DNA from: Hippophae tibetana | Taxonomy: Eukaryota; Streptophyta; Magnoliopsida; Rosales; Elaeagnaceae | Assembly: GCA_037013495.1 (NCBI GenBank) | Contig: CM072809.1 | Span: 5,727,001-5,791,000, forward strand | DNA: 64,000 nt | Direction: 5' to 3' | In this document: in pieces, positions 50,470-63,584 of the stretch | Layout of the letters: each line of letters begins with the position of its first letter | Position numbering within the stretch: the stretch's first letter is position 1 | Notes under the pieces: model-generated | Database searches by the model: none | Told to the model about the DNA's origin: nothing | Seen by the model: the letters and a program-made list of their open reading frames with translations, nothing else | Made by a program: the position numbers and the translations under genes

Positions 50470-50815
50470 ATTTCCACAAAGAATTATGCTCACTAATTTT
50501 GCATTTCATTTATTTCTTATTCAAGTTATAATTTAATTTACTTGTAATATCTTAATTATTTAATTAATTTAAACAGTTTTTATTTAACTCACCACAATTA
50601 CCATTGGAAGATTACTTATTTAAAAAAAAATCCCTAAATCTAAATTTTTATTTAGATTATTTGATTCATTATTTCCACGAAGAATTATACTCTCTAATTT
50701 TCCATATTCATTTATCCTTCTTATTTTAGTTATAATTTAATTTACTTGTAATATCTTAATCATTTAATTAATTTAGACATTTTTTTTCTCAACTAACACT
50801 TGTACAATATTTAGA
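50470..50815. repeat. About 200-bp tandem duplication flanking the CACTA element
   Basis: The host sequence interrupted by the CACTA element (48201-48232 plus 50467-50640) is repeated without interruption at about 50639-50815: TCTAAATTTTTATTTAGATT, then ATTCATT directly followed by ATTTCCACGAAGAATTATAC, then TATAATTTAATTTACTTG. The second copy is therefore an empty site of the insertion. Confidence 0.85.
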
Positions 50816-50939
50816 ATTATTTTTATTAACTATTTTAGAAAATAATCAAACTTTTTAAAACTATACGTAAATTCATTTAGAGATTGATTTGTCAGTGATT
50901 CATGCATTTCTTAGCATTTAAAATTCTTACATTAATAAT

Positions 50940-51720
50940 ATTTCAAAGAGGAGAAATCTCTTGGAGGAGAACCAAAAGCCAAGCTATATCCCAGATGAAT
51001 GATGATGCTAAAGAAATCAAATCCAAGTGGCCGGAATCGAGAACGGTAATGGATTTGGCAATTTCATAAAGACCTAGCAAAAAATGTAGATAACACTAAT
51101 TCTGATCGGTTAGGGATATAACCAAAGGAATGAAATCCTTCCTCAATAGGATTAGATTGGTTGAAAATGAGTGGAAATAAGAGGAGATTAGCTTGATTTG
51201 GTGGAAAATAAGAGGAAATTGAAAGAAGGTGGGTGGAGTTTTAGGAACCTTAGAAGTGCAAACCATGGCCGTGAAATTTATCATAATAATGGGATGAGGG
51301 GAATGATCTAGAATCTCATTCACTAAAGCATCGTTATGAACACAATGATAGTACGTGTTCGAAATCAGAATCAGCTTCGAGTATCATACATAGATTGTAC
51401 ACCGAGTACTCTTCCATTAGCTTGCTCGCACTGTCTGTAATATCTGAGAGAGTAATTGACATAACAACTAGTGGTGTAGATTGATTTGAAGATGAAGGTT
51501 TGAATTGGATTGTGGTGAGTATTGAGGTAAACTGGATGAGTGAGATCCATCGTAAGAAAGATGAAAGGACAAAAAAGCGAAGGGAAAAAGGAAGGCGATA
51601 TGGACTGTCATGGATTAGAGATTGATTGTTTATCGGTTTTGATGATGTGTAGACTCCATTAGTTGGATCTAGAATCCGACTTGAAAACATCCATGTTTGG
51701 TTACTCTTAGTAGGTTACTA
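50940..51720 (-). other. Unrecognised, less AT-rich block with open frames
   Basis: Lower AT content than its surroundings, with two minus-strand open frames, 51334-51690 (118 codons, starting MFSSRILDPTNGVYTSS) and 51096-51323. These lie close together in different frames, as in a decayed or spliced coding region. No motif or family is recognised. Its position between the S20 and ERF4 homologues is where Arabidopsis has At3g15200 (a PPR-type gene), but I see no PPR repeats. Confidence 0.3.
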
Positions 51721-54700
51721 GGTTGCTCGACCTAACACACCCGTCTGTTCTTATCGCCAAAAGTCTGAAAATTACATATAACGAAAATATTAATTTGTTT
51801 TTAAAGACACCATAGGTAACAAAATGAAATTTATAAGATAATTAAAATAAATAATTTATCATTTAAATATCAATCCATATAAAAATATAAAAAGTGTAAT
51901 ATTTTATTCCCACCAATCCTATAACATAATTAAGTAAATATACAATTGATAAATCTTAGAACCTTTGAGTCATTAATGGTAATTTTGTCAAATAATGTTT
52001 AGATTTTGGTTCTAATTACATAAATTATTATATAAAAAGAAATAAACATTACATGATAGTACAAAGTAATTAAACAAAATTATATATATCATAATTATAT
52101 TATAATAATAACTAATATGATAATTTTTTATCGAATATAATGAATTGTATTTTATTTACCAATAATATTACATCATATCACTTGAAATTGATTATAAATG
52201 ATATTTAAAAAAAAAAACAATTTCGATGTAATTTAGTTTACATATTATAAAATATGTTTTTTAATTTCCTATATTTAATAAAATAATATTTTTTATTAAA
52301 ATATTATTTTTATCCATCAAATGATTAAAATAAGATAAAATGCATCTTATTAATATGTGTAAAATGAAATTTAATATAAAAATATTTAAGTAATAAATTA
52401 ACAATAATAATATTTTAACATAATTATTTAAATACATATATTTTTATAAATTAAAATTCATAAAATATAAAATAAAAATGTGATAACCAATAAATATTTT
52501 ATGAAAAAAATTATAATCACTTTATTATTATAATTTTTTAATTTTTAATTGTGTTTAAACATTTGATAAAAAATTATTAAAATAATATAACTCATTTTAT
52601 TAAAATTAAGAGATTACAAATACTTTTTATAAGAGCAAAATATACATTAAGATAATTTGAAGTACTTCACTTATTATTTTTTTGATAAATTAATTATATT
52701 ATATTAATTTATTAATAAATAATTTTTTATTATTGTGTCATATCATTTCATATTCGTATTATCTTGAATCTATTTATCATGTTTTTAATTCAAATAAAGT
52801 CAATAAAAGTAAATAAATTTAACTAAAAAATACTTATTATAATAATTTAGATCATATTACGTCTGACTACAATACGTTAAAATAATATTAAAAATTTAAT
52901 TTAATTAATTAATTTAGGATACCATGTGTTTTACCACTTTAATACACTGAATAATATTAATTAATATCAGATTTATGTATGGTTGTACATGAATTGTTTA
53001 CTATAATACTTATATAATTTAAATTTTAAATATATGTGTTATTACCAATTAGGCAATTACAGGAACGGAGCAATCAAGATCCACTAATCCATTTCTTGAA
53101 AAAAAAAAGGAAAAAAAATGATCTACTAATTAAATGTTTTCATTGATAATTTTGTAGCCATTACCAATGCATCATTAACCATATATTATTTTCTTTTTTT
53201 ATTTATTGAAAATAACCATATAAGATACAGTGAAAGTGCAATAATAGAATAAATAGATTATTACCCTATCCAACGGATATATTTCTGACGCATCTAATTA
53301 ATTGTATTAATTGACTCGAGCATTAATTAACCTCTAAACATTTAAATATATTATTATTATACTAATATATAGTAACATGATAAATAGCCAGTATTTATTA
53401 TACTAATAGAGACCAATAAGTGATAAAAAAAAATTATTTTAATCCCAAGATTAAAATATAATTATATAATAAATTATGAAAACTCAATCATATATATTCA
53501 ATAATTACATGACAGCTCACTCTTAAGGGAGAGTAAGAATAAAGAAACGTATGTGGTAAGTGTAAATCTGAAGCTAATTAAAGAAGTAAATGAGAACAAA
53601 ATCTTGAAAGCAATCTAAAAATTAAGAAATGATAATTTTCCAAAAAAAATAGACATGTTACGCATTACTATAAATAAAAGTGTCAATAAATATACTACAT
53701 ATTTCAATTTGACCCTATAAGTAGTTGGTGCGTTATATATAGTTATATAAATGTATCTAGTATTATTTATTTTAATATAAATAATTGGGAACACAAACAA
53801 TTCGATTTAAAAAAAGTTTGGACGGGTATACTTTTTGATATATTTTTTAAATTGATTATTTAATCAATTATAATATTTAATAATTTATTATATTTTACCA
53901 CGTACATATTTATTTTTAAAACTATTTATGAATTCTGTAGTAGATATTCTTAATTTTAAATTTTTATAAATAAAAAAATATTTTATATGGTTTAAGTTTA
54001 TAATATGATTATAAATATTCTTAAATAAGTTTTTTATTAATTTTTTTTAATTTACCATTAAAATTTATTATTCGTTATTTTTTTATCGAATGATATTTGT
54101 GAAGAATATTAATTTATAATTATTTTATTAAAATTTTATTCAAAATTATTACTACCTGTAAGAATGTCAATGAATTGATAAGTATCACTTTAAGTTTAAT
54201 AACAATATCACAATTTAACTAATTTAATTTTTAAGATTATTTTAAATAATTATAAAATTAATGTTTTTATATGAACCCGTGGTAAGACTCGTTTAAATCA
54301 TTTTTAATTATATAAATATATTTTGCATTTGGTAAAAAAAAATATAACCAGTCAATGGGGAAGATTTATTAGCCCTCGGATATTACTTGAAATAATTCTG
54401 TATTACTTGTGAGATCAATAACAATATTTATAAAGTTTAATTTTATAAAAATAATAAAAATATTCTATAATATTTTCATTTGTAAAATTTAATTATATAA
54501 AAATAATAAAAAAGATTTATAATATTTATAAAACTTAATGCAATGTAAGTAACAAAATAAAGCTTAATGTTAATTTTATAAATTAATATTATACATTTAG
54601 TATTTTTGGGTAAACGTTTTATTTTATATTATTAAAATTTATTATTATTATTAATAATTTTTTAATTTATATATTAAATTTGATTAAAATAAATAAGATT

Positions 54701-54890
54701 TTCACCAAACAAATCGTCATAAAATTTTAATTTTTTAATTCAATCACTTAAATTTATTTATCATATAAAAATTTAATATTAATATTAATTTAAAATATTT
54801 AATTGATATATAAATCGATAAAAAAATTATAAATTAATAAATCGATAGTAATTTAAAATTTATAATACGAAATATTTCTTTTTATTATTG
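51721..54890. other. AT-rich DNA, nothing recognised
   Basis: Very AT-rich throughout. No supported gene, terminal repeat or long tandem array was seen. Confidence 0.6.
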
Positions 54891-56059
54891 GACGGTGGGA
54901 AAGCACGTGACGAGAATCCAAATCCCGACATGTACCTCGTCAACACGGTATTACTCCTTAAGGCCCCACGGTTTACCCTCCCGCTTCTGATTCGTGCTCT
55001 TTAATGAACAGCGCTTTCGTCGTCGGTGCCGCCATCACCAATGATATATTTAAAGATTAACACAAATATTAAAAACATTTTTTCTTATTAAACAAATAAA
55101 GTAATTTTTTTTTGTAATAACAAGTAAAGTAATTTAATATTTACTGAAAGGGCCCCAGATTACTCATACGGCACTTAAGCCGTTCGATTGACGAAATCCT
55201 TGAGATGAAAACAACAAAATATAGAATAGATAACGGGGTGTTTTTCTTATTTGACGTTCCGAAACACAGATAATGTCATCGTTTCATTTATCTTTAAATA
55301 GTATAATTATTTTGAAAAAATTGTATAATTATAAAAATAATGTTTTCATATTTATTTTATATATTGTTATTATTAAGAAAATTCACATACGATAATTTCA
55401 AACATTAAATTAATCTATAATTAACCAGATATATTTAATATTTAACATCTATCAAATTAAAATTATTTTTAATATTATTAAGATTTATGTTTATTTTTAT
55501 AAATTTTAACGTTATTTTTTAAAATTTTGATTCATTAACGTCCCAAGTACTAATTGAAAAAAAATTTTGCTTCAGACAATTAAACGGTGCGTTTTTCATA
55601 GGCAAGGTTGTTACCCTAATTTGCTAGAAACCGTCAAACCACTGCAATTAAATTTGTTTGTTGAAAATTATTGATCCAGAATGTTCGGTTAGTTCTAGTT
55701 TGTGGAGTAACTCATCTCCGTTAGCTTTCCTTACACGGGTTTATGGGGCCCAAACAGAATAATATGTAAAGAAACAGAATTGAACGGGAAATCTTTGATT
55801 TTCTTAGAAGATACATTTATGGCATTTAGAGTGCTTAACATCAACAAAAAAGTAAGCTTATCTCATTTGAAGAAACAGATTAAAAGAAAAGGAGTTAAGG
55901 TACTCTATTTACATGTGATTCATGACTAATTAACATAAACCTAAAATGATTATCGGCTAGCTTTGCTCTTTTAAAATCTGTCAAGACTTCATGAACAAAG
56001 AGAACCAGACCGCTTGATAGGCCGAGATGACAAAACCGGCATATATATAGACTCAAGTG
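54891..56059. other. Region downstream of ERF gene with GC-richer islands
   Basis: Islands at 54890-55045 (AAGCACGTGACGAG, GCGCTTTCGTCGTCGGTGCC) and 55560-55780 stand out against AT-rich flanks, without recognised products. The ERF 3' untranslated region probably occupies the part nearest 56059. Confidence 0.4.
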
Positions 56060-56731
56060 TCAAGCAACTTCTGGTGCCGGAGGAAAGTTGAGGTCAAGAT
56101 CGAGCCGAACAGATGGAGGATTATGATCAAAATCAACAACTGATGATGAGTCAGAATCGCTGTGAACCTCACCGCCGGCAGCCGTACGATCAAATCTACA
56201 CATTTTGGGGGAATGACCGATGGTGGTATTCTCGGATTGAGCAAAAGCATCGAAAAAGAAAACCGACCGATTCACAGGAATCGGTCGGTAACAACCGAGT
56301 GCAGAAGTGAAGTAACAGTTGGCAGGGAAATGAGGAGCGGGAGAAAACTCGAAAGGTAATGGAGATGTGGACATCGGAGGCGGTGGAGGTGAGGAGGATT
56401 CGACGGTGCTGCTCTGGCTTGGGCTGCGCGTGGGCGCGTGGTTTTTCTTGTTGGTTTGGGTGGTGTTACAGTTATTCATGTTGAGTAGCTCCGCAGGAGT
56501 GGGGAAATTAGTTTTCGCCTTGGCACCACGGAACTCACGCGCAGCAGTATCGTAGGCACGCGCGGCCTCCTCGGCGGTATCGAAGGTTCCCAGCCAGACA
56601 CGTGTCTTCTTGCCGGGATCTCTTATTTCGGCGGCGTATCGACCCCACGGTCTCTTCCTGACGCCTCTGTATCTGATCTCTTTGGAGTTAGGATTTGGGT
56701 TGGGTGCAACTGGTGGTTGTCTCGGAGCCAT
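56060..56731 (-). CDS. ERF4-type AP2/ERF transcriptional repressor
   Basis: Intronless gene for a 223-residue nuclear DNA-binding protein. A single AP2/ERF domain at residues 20-77 starts [20 protein letters not shown] and continues with [20 protein letters not shown] and [11 protein letters not shown]. It has the WLG motif and the Ala and Asp of the ERF (not DREB) class that read the GCC box. A Ser-rich [18 protein letters not shown] linker and [11 protein letters not shown] lie before the C-terminal EAR repression motif LDLDLNFPP (210-218). This arrangement and length match ERF4/ERF8 (subgroup VIII), repressors in ethylene, ABA and defence responses that recruit co-repressors through the EAR motif. 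A TATA box sits about 95 bases upstream. Lying after PSMD5 and RPS20 homologues supports ERF4 orthology. No defects seen. Confidence 0.94.
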   Translation of the reverse strand: MAPRQPPVAPNPNPNSKEIRYRGVRKRPWGRYAAEIRDPGKKTRVWLGTFDTAEEAARAYDTAAREFRGAKAKTNFPTPAELLNMNNCNTTQTNKKNHAPTRSPSQSSTVESSSPPPPPMSTSPLPFEFSPAPHFPANCYFTSALGCYRPIPVNRSVFFFDAFAQSENTTIGHSPKMCRFDRTAAGGEVHSDSDSSSVVDFDHNPPSVRLDLDLNFPPAPEVA

Positions 56732-56824
56732 TTAATATTTTGGATTATTACGCAGAGGTAGTGAGTGAGAAATTTTAGAGAGAGTGTGTTATGGATGGGA
56801 GAGGAAAGAACAAGTGAAAGAGGG

Positions 56825-56832
56825 CTTTTATA
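56825..56832 (-). promoter_or_regulatory. TATA box of the ERF gene
   Basis: TATAAAAG on the minus strand (CTTTTATA on plus), 94 bases upstream of the ATG. With the usual spacing, transcription would begin about 30 bases downstream, near 56797, giving a leader of about 65 bases that contains the GA-rich (minus CT-rich) tract at 56745-56820. Confidence 0.75.
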
Positions 56833-57775
56833 GAATTCAGAAGGCAGAGTGTTCAATGCTAAGCCTCCATTTGGGGCGCTTGTATCGTGTACAATGATAC
56901 ATATACGATAACTTAACAAGCGTAGGTAAGCACTAAGGTACGTAATGTCTATTATACCCCTAACAAAACGGCTTTCAGATCAATTTATTATTTATAAAAT
57001 AACAGGTGTCACTATAATAACCTGTTGAATAATTTGGACCGTCAGATCCCACAAGACCGCTTCAAATGCCACGAAAGCCAAACCAGCATATAATTTCCCA
57101 GGAGCTTTCCCTTCCCTCATACGCGCACCTTTGTCTAAATTCTAAAGATCTGATCCGATTCACGCGGCTACGCGTAAGAGACGGTCCATAAGTTATGAAT
57201 CTTAACTGCAAAACTGCCGTCATAAACTTTCCGTTTATCGGTTCTCAAACATCATAATACAAAAAAAACTACGCTGACAGCGCCGTCTTAATAGCCGTTA
57301 GATGAATGCCGCCCTTTATTCATACTCCAGCCGCGTGTCGGGACAAATGGCACCACGTGATGACTCTTTTAATTAGACAAATTGTGTCATGTGGGTTCTA
57401 CATGCAGAAGACAAGGGCGGCGGGCCTTATTTTAAATGCGGTATTCGTTGGAGACACGGGAAATTATTTATGGTTTTTATTGTATTTTTTTTATAAAAAT
57501 ATTTAATAAAATATGTAAAAATATAATAATAATCAGTAACAACTCAACAACACACCGTCCCTGCTCATCTTTTGCAGTCAAATGTCTCGTTGACTGCGCC
57601 GAATATTCACTTTTTAAATACTAAGGCTTTACCGCTTGCTTTTTGGTGATTGAAGTATGAAAGACGCACACGAGGTAACTCGTGGCGAGTAATGGAATGA
57701 TCCACGTGGGTCACATATGTGCTTCGATGAACGTGTTGAGCTATCTTGTGGAAGCAAGCAGACATTAGGATACGG
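56833..57775 (-). promoter_or_regulatory. Upstream region of the ERF gene
   Basis: Richer in G/C than the surrounding DNA for nearly 1 kb, consistent with a regulatory region. Contains a palindromic-looking CGCGGCTACGCG near 57162 and a G-box CACGTG within TCCACGTGGGTC near 57702. The short open frames here (57306-57506, 57436-57624) do not look like genes. Confidence 0.45.
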
Positions 57776-58157
57776 CTTTTACAAATCTAATAAGGTTGAA
57801 TTATTGACACACTTTTTTATACAAATATTTAATAATTAAATTTTTAAATAAAATATCAATATCATATATATTTATATTTATATTTATATACTTACTGTGA
57901 ATATATATTTTTATATTAATGTATTGAAATTATTTTATAAAATTCTAAAGTAATTTATTTTTAAAAAATATAAAAATATATATATTTAAATTAATAATAA
58001 TATTAAATAGAATTTAACATTAAATATATCTAAATAATTGTAATTTAATTTGAATTATATCTAATTAAATGATATTTAAAATAAAATAATGTATCTTATT
58101 TTTATTAATAATAAAAATATATAAGATGTATATAAAATATTTTATTTTTATAATTAC

Positions 58158-58161
<4 letters not shown>

Positions 58162-58194
<33 letters not shown>
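58162..58194. repeat. (AT)n microsatellite
   Basis: About 33 bases of alternating A/T. Confidence 0.9.
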
Positions 58195-58198
<4 letters not shown>

Positions 58199-61100
58199 TT
58201 TTCTTAATTTTTTTAAATAATATTTGATACATGTTCTAACTTGAAACATGTGGTTGAAAACTTATATGTCAATAATATTCATTTTTTAATGGATAAAAAT
58301 AAGATTACCTTTAGACATTTATTCTCACTCAACTAAGAATAACAATGGGAAGCCCGAGTAAGATCATATTTGACTTGGATTAACCCAGAGAACATTATAA
58401 ATTGGATCATTTATGAATAATTCTAGTCGAATTTGTTATTATTCATGGTTCAAACACCCAATCCTTTAAAAAAAATCAAATGCATACAAGTTTGAATGTA
58501 AATAAATGTATATATATGATTCATTTGTAACCTCAATGTGTTATTTGGAATGAATGAAGATCTAACTTCACTTGATCTCACTTGACCTTAAATGCATTAC
58601 TCTATTTCAAAATAATCAGATACTTATTGGGCCCAATCCTATGTATAAAACTATCATCTCAACGTTTAACTAATATTATTTTAAGAAATAATAAAAGTGA
58701 TATATTTATAATTTTTAACCATAAAAATAATACTTTTTATATCAATTTCATACATTTTCACCATTAATTTTTTTAACAAATTAATTCATTTTGAATACTA
58801 TCTATTAGATAATATTTAAATTAAACTATAATTATTTAAGATGGTTAAATATTGAACATAATCTAATTAGATCACGTTTAACATTATTATGGGATTATTC
58901 ATGTTGTTATAAATTTTAAGAGTGTTATTTTTTATAATTTTTTTATTACTTTTTATGAGATGATATTATCATAATTATTTTTATTATTAAAAAAATATAA
59001 AATATATTATCGAGCATACATTAATGTTATTATTATTATCATGTAAAATTATAATTAATAAATTATTAAAATCTAATAAATTTTTAAGTTGTAGAAACAT
59101 TATCACATTATTTTTTAAAAGTATGATGTAAATGTGTAAAAATTAGATGCGTCGTGAAAAAACTATGACAATAAATCTTACTCATTAAATAAATAATAAA
59201 AAGTGGTTGTAATAGCAAGGAATTATTAGATAATTGGGTCATTATAAATGTAACTTTAGAAATATATTTTACTAAATCAAAAGTAACTTTAATTATTAAA
59301 AAAATAATGAATATATACAATTATAATATGCTTGTCGATTCATTCCATTTTAATTTATTTAAAATGTTAAAATTTATTACATAATTTTTTACATAATTTT
59401 ATTCTTAATATTTTCAAATTTTATAATTTTAATTTATCTTAAAATGATTTAATATTATGAATAGTAAATAGTAAGTATGAAAGAATTTAATAAATGATAA
59501 TTTATATATGTTTTTAGTTATTAAATTATAGACATTTATATTTATTTTATTATGTTTATGTGTTATATATGTTTATTTTATAGTTTATGAAAAAATATAA
59601 GTTTTTAAAATTTTAGAATTTTTTTTTGACAAATATATATACTTACAACGAGATGTGAATGTACATAAATATAATTAGATAATACATGGATTTATTTAGC
59701 AAAATAGGGCCTAAATTGACACTATTTTGAAGAACTCAGTGTCAACAACTCTTATCCCTATCGTCATTCCACTAAACGCGAGCCAAATGATATGTTGTTA
59801 AGTGATCCTTTAGCTTGTCAGCCAAATGATACTTCATTCGATCAATCAACTCCATTTCGCTTAGTGTCGTGTTGTACATGCCGTTGTTCATACACTTATT
59901 CCAAATGATGACATATGGTATGTTAATAACCATCCATTTTGTCTTCATCCAATGGTCCTGACTAAATTTAGCCATAAACTTATATTTAAACACATATAAA
60001 ATACCTACAAAATATCAATTTTAAAGTATATAGTGAGAGAAGTTAGTAAAAATTAGAGACAAAATTAAAAAAATACATATTTTGGAGTATTATGAAGAAC
60101 CTTTGAAGAAAAATTTAAAAACAAATTTAGATATTGATATATTTAATTGAACTGGGTTCACTTTTTCATCAAAAATAAATTATTGTATTTTCATTTTTTA
60201 TAATTATGAATTATTTATTTATATTTTTGTTTGTCTTAAATTTGATGTATAATTAAACAATTTATTGTGATCATGTGTACTTGGAAACTTTAAATTGTGA
60301 TTTAATATGAATTATATTATTATTTGAATAAAATTTTAATTGTTAATTTATTTATGTGTTTAATTTTATATTTAAATATCGAATTATGCTAATTCTTGAA
60401 TTAAGTATACAACAAATTTTATAGTTAGTTTGTTTATTTTTAGATTATGAAGTTAACATAAAAATTTTATTTTTTGTAATTGAAGTAACAAATTTTTATT
60501 TTCATTACAATTGAAATTAGGCTCTTATGTTAACTATATCAATTTCATCTAATTTAATTATTACTTTTTTTTAATTATAATACAATATTTGAATTAAATA
60601 TAGTAGTCATAATTCTATAAAATTTAATAGTTGGATTAATTAATAATCGAGTTCTTAGTTAATTATAAAGTAAGAAAAAATAACTTTTTTTTATACAAAT
60701 GCAAATTCTTAAAATTGAAATTGAGAAAAAAATCTTAAAGTTATATAATAAATTTTGGATTTAGAAATTGAATGGATAACAAGATAAATTTAATTATAAT
60801 CTTATGGTGAGAATAATCTCATAATTATATGTTTATCTTATTAATCTAAATATTTATACTTTATGTTATTTTCTTATTATTTTATGTTATTCTACTTTTT
60901 TGCAAAAAATTTCAAAAAATCTCATTTGTTCTATGTGCGATATTTTAGGATTTAATTTTTAGAATAATAATTGATAAGTTAATTTTTTTCAATTATCCGT
61001 GGAAAATAACCTTTACTTGTAATTATATTTACATTAACATATTTTTTAAAAAATATATATTTTATAGTCTAATTAAGAACCACCACGTGAAATTTTATAA

Positions 61101-61559
61101 ATTTCTAATATCTATAGTAATCTTTACTTATAATTATATTAATTTAATATATATTTTTAAAAATTTAAAAAATAAATTTAAGTATTTAATAGTTTGATTA
61201 GTACTGAAATTTTATAAATTTATATTAACAAGAATTGGATTAATAATAAAAACATAAAGAACGTTGGATAAAAAGGATAAAAACATATATAGTTCGATAA
61301 TCTATTTGAAAGTACGGTAATCACCAATAATATTTCATCAAAAATGAAATAAAAGAAATATATATATATATCAAGCTTAACATGATGTTGTAATATAGAT
61401 GGTTATGTTCTTTTTTAAACGCATGAAGAATTAAGATTTAAAAACAAATATCATATTGTATCATATTTGTGAAGCAGATAATCTAAATTCAAAATATAAA
61501 TTCTAATTTTTTTTTGGGAGGAGAAGAATAAGTAGATGTTTTTTTATACATAATTTTAA

Positions 61560-61900
61560 TAAAAATTTATCACAAATATGTATGATTTTTAATCTTTTGT
61601 CACATATACTCTTAACATTTATAATTTGATCATAAATATCTTGAATATTTTATACATTGTAATTAATATTCTTAAATAGTTAACAATATTAATACTTATT
61701 GTTAATTTCTCAATTTTTCATAAACTAAATTATCACAAATATCTATATTTTTTTATAATTTATCATATATATTCAAATATTTGTAACTTAAAAATAAATA
61801 CTCTTAATATTTTATATATCGTTTAAAATACTTTTAAATTGTTAATAGCATTAATAATTATCTTTATTTATCTAATGTTTAATGCACTCGTATCACAAAT
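61560..61900. repeat. Imperfect tandem duplication
   Basis: Two successive blocks share the order ATCACAAATAT, TTTATCATATATATTCAA or TTTGTCACATATACTCTTAA, then ATATTTTATA..AT..GTTAATA..ATTAATA..TTAT. Spacing is roughly 165 bases. Strongly diverged and AT-rich. Confidence 0.4.
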
Positions 61901-62263
61901 TTTAAAACTTATAATTTAAGAATTTATATTTGTAGTATAATGTTAAAATTGTGATATCTATAAACTTGTTTTTATTTAGGCTTAATTGGTTAGTTTACTT
62001 CCATTTTAAGCCAAAAATATTATAATTATAATTATTCTAACATCAAATATGATTATATATTCTCTTGAACAAATAAAAATGAAGAAACATCGCATTAGAT
62101 TGTAGATAAAGTTTAATACAAAATAAAGTTAATTTAGACACGTGTAAAATTAAAAAAAAATTAAACTATTTTATAACTTAAATGAGAAATTTTCTGAACA
62201 AAACCAAAATCAAACCCTCAAATGAAAAATATAAATTTTCATCAAAATTTAGTATTTCTTTAA

Positions 62264-62443
62264 TAACATAAATCAAAGATAATATTACCATTGGATATAA
62301 TAGTTCATACATGAGTTATTGGTAATATTATCCTCTCGTTCATCGTTTCATAAATACATAAATAAGAGACAATGTTACTATTAGATACAATGATTCATAC
62401 ACGAATTCTTGATAACTTTCTCCTCTTATTCTTACGTCATTGG
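62264..62443. repeat. 90-bp tandem duplication
   Basis: The segment starting ACATAAATCAAAGATAATATT (about 62266) recurs as ACATAAATAAGAGACAATGTT (about 62356). Each copy continues through ATTGGATATAAT/ATTAGATACAAT, TTCATACA and CTCTCGTTC/CTCTTATTC. Confidence 0.75.
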
Positions 62444-62739
62444 TCCTTACTTTCTTAAAAGGGCAACACATTATTTCTTGAGTTGTAATGGTTTTTGTGG
62501 CTCGAAGGATTTATGATTTTAATTTTCAATAAAAAAATACATAAACTAATGGGTTTTGAGTTAAAGGAGTAGATTGATTTTGCAGAGAGATTTACTTATA
62601 ATTAAAATAAACTAAAGAATCTTAATAACAATTTTTTAAATTTAAAGATTTAATTATAATTTTATCTTTAAATATCATGTTAAAATATAACGATATCACT
62701 TTTAATTATATATGTGATATTTTAAAAATGTTGAGATAT

Positions 62740-62865
62740 ATATATATATATATGATAAAATCATGAATATTTTTGATAATGTTTTTATTATATCATATAT
62801 ATATATATATATATATATGATAAAATCATGGATATTTTTGATAATGTTTTTATTATATCACATAA
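62740..62865. repeat. Short tandem duplication with AT runs
   Basis: ATGATAAAATCATG(A/G)ATATTT followed by TTGATAATGTTTTTATTATATCA occurs twice (62751-62798 and 62817-62861), each copy preceded by an (AT)n run. The only clear difference is A/G after ATCATG, so it is recent. Confidence 0.85.
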
Positions 62866-63425
62866 AATATAATAACATTAATATTAAGGGTATTTGTGAC
62901 ATTTTGAAACGTTTGATATATATATATGATAAAAGATGAAAACTTATTGATATTTGTAATAATTTTTCTAATTTTAACTTAATAGTTTACTAAAATTCAA
63001 AAAAATAGTAAATTTTTTAAATACACATAAAATTTTATACACTTTTATAAAATTTTAATCAAATATCTATAGTTTTAAAACTTTATAAAATAAAAATATC
63101 GATGGAATGCACCATCACTATATTAGTTTTAAAACCCAATTGGCCGACCGAAAGTATCATGGGAGTAAAAAGTTCATCCGGGCAAAAGTTTTGCCATCCG
63201 TACTTGAATTTGTATTAATTATTTAAAATAGTAACAAAATAAAAAATAATATTAATTTAAATAATAATTAAATTTAGAGTTTATTTTTTTCTTTCTAAAT
63301 TATCTTTATTTATTTTTAAATTTAAATTTTAAGTTTAACTCACTAATATTTTTAGTTTTAATTAGAGTTTTTAATCTTATTTTGTTCTTATCTATTAATA
63401 ATATTGCATAATATATGTATATACC

Positions 63426-63537
63426 CTACATGTTATTATTTCAAAAGATATATATCTAAATTTTACATATTATTTTCAAATTTGTATATAAATCTCATAT
63501 ACTCTTTGAAAATTATATATAAAACATAAATATTATG

Positions 63538-63584
<47 letters not shown>

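Larger units (their letters stand above)
57776..62130. other. AT-rich intergenic DNA
   Basis: No gene supported. A 73-codon minus-strand open frame (59772-59993) lies in a less AT-rich patch at 59690-59990 but shows no recognisable motif. A fragment near 58340-58500 (AATAACAATGGGAAGCCCGA) resembles hAT subterminal sequence but has no ends. Confidence 0.5.

Noticed and set aside
56053..56555. Several open frames on both strands overlapping the ERF gene
   Set aside because: They are other-frame readings of the GC-rich ERF coding sequence; only the 223-codon minus-strand frame carries AP2 and EAR motifs.
59772..59993. 73-codon minus-strand frame as a gene
   Set aside because: No start context, motif or neighbouring exon supports it; kept only as an unexplained open frame in a less AT-rich patch.
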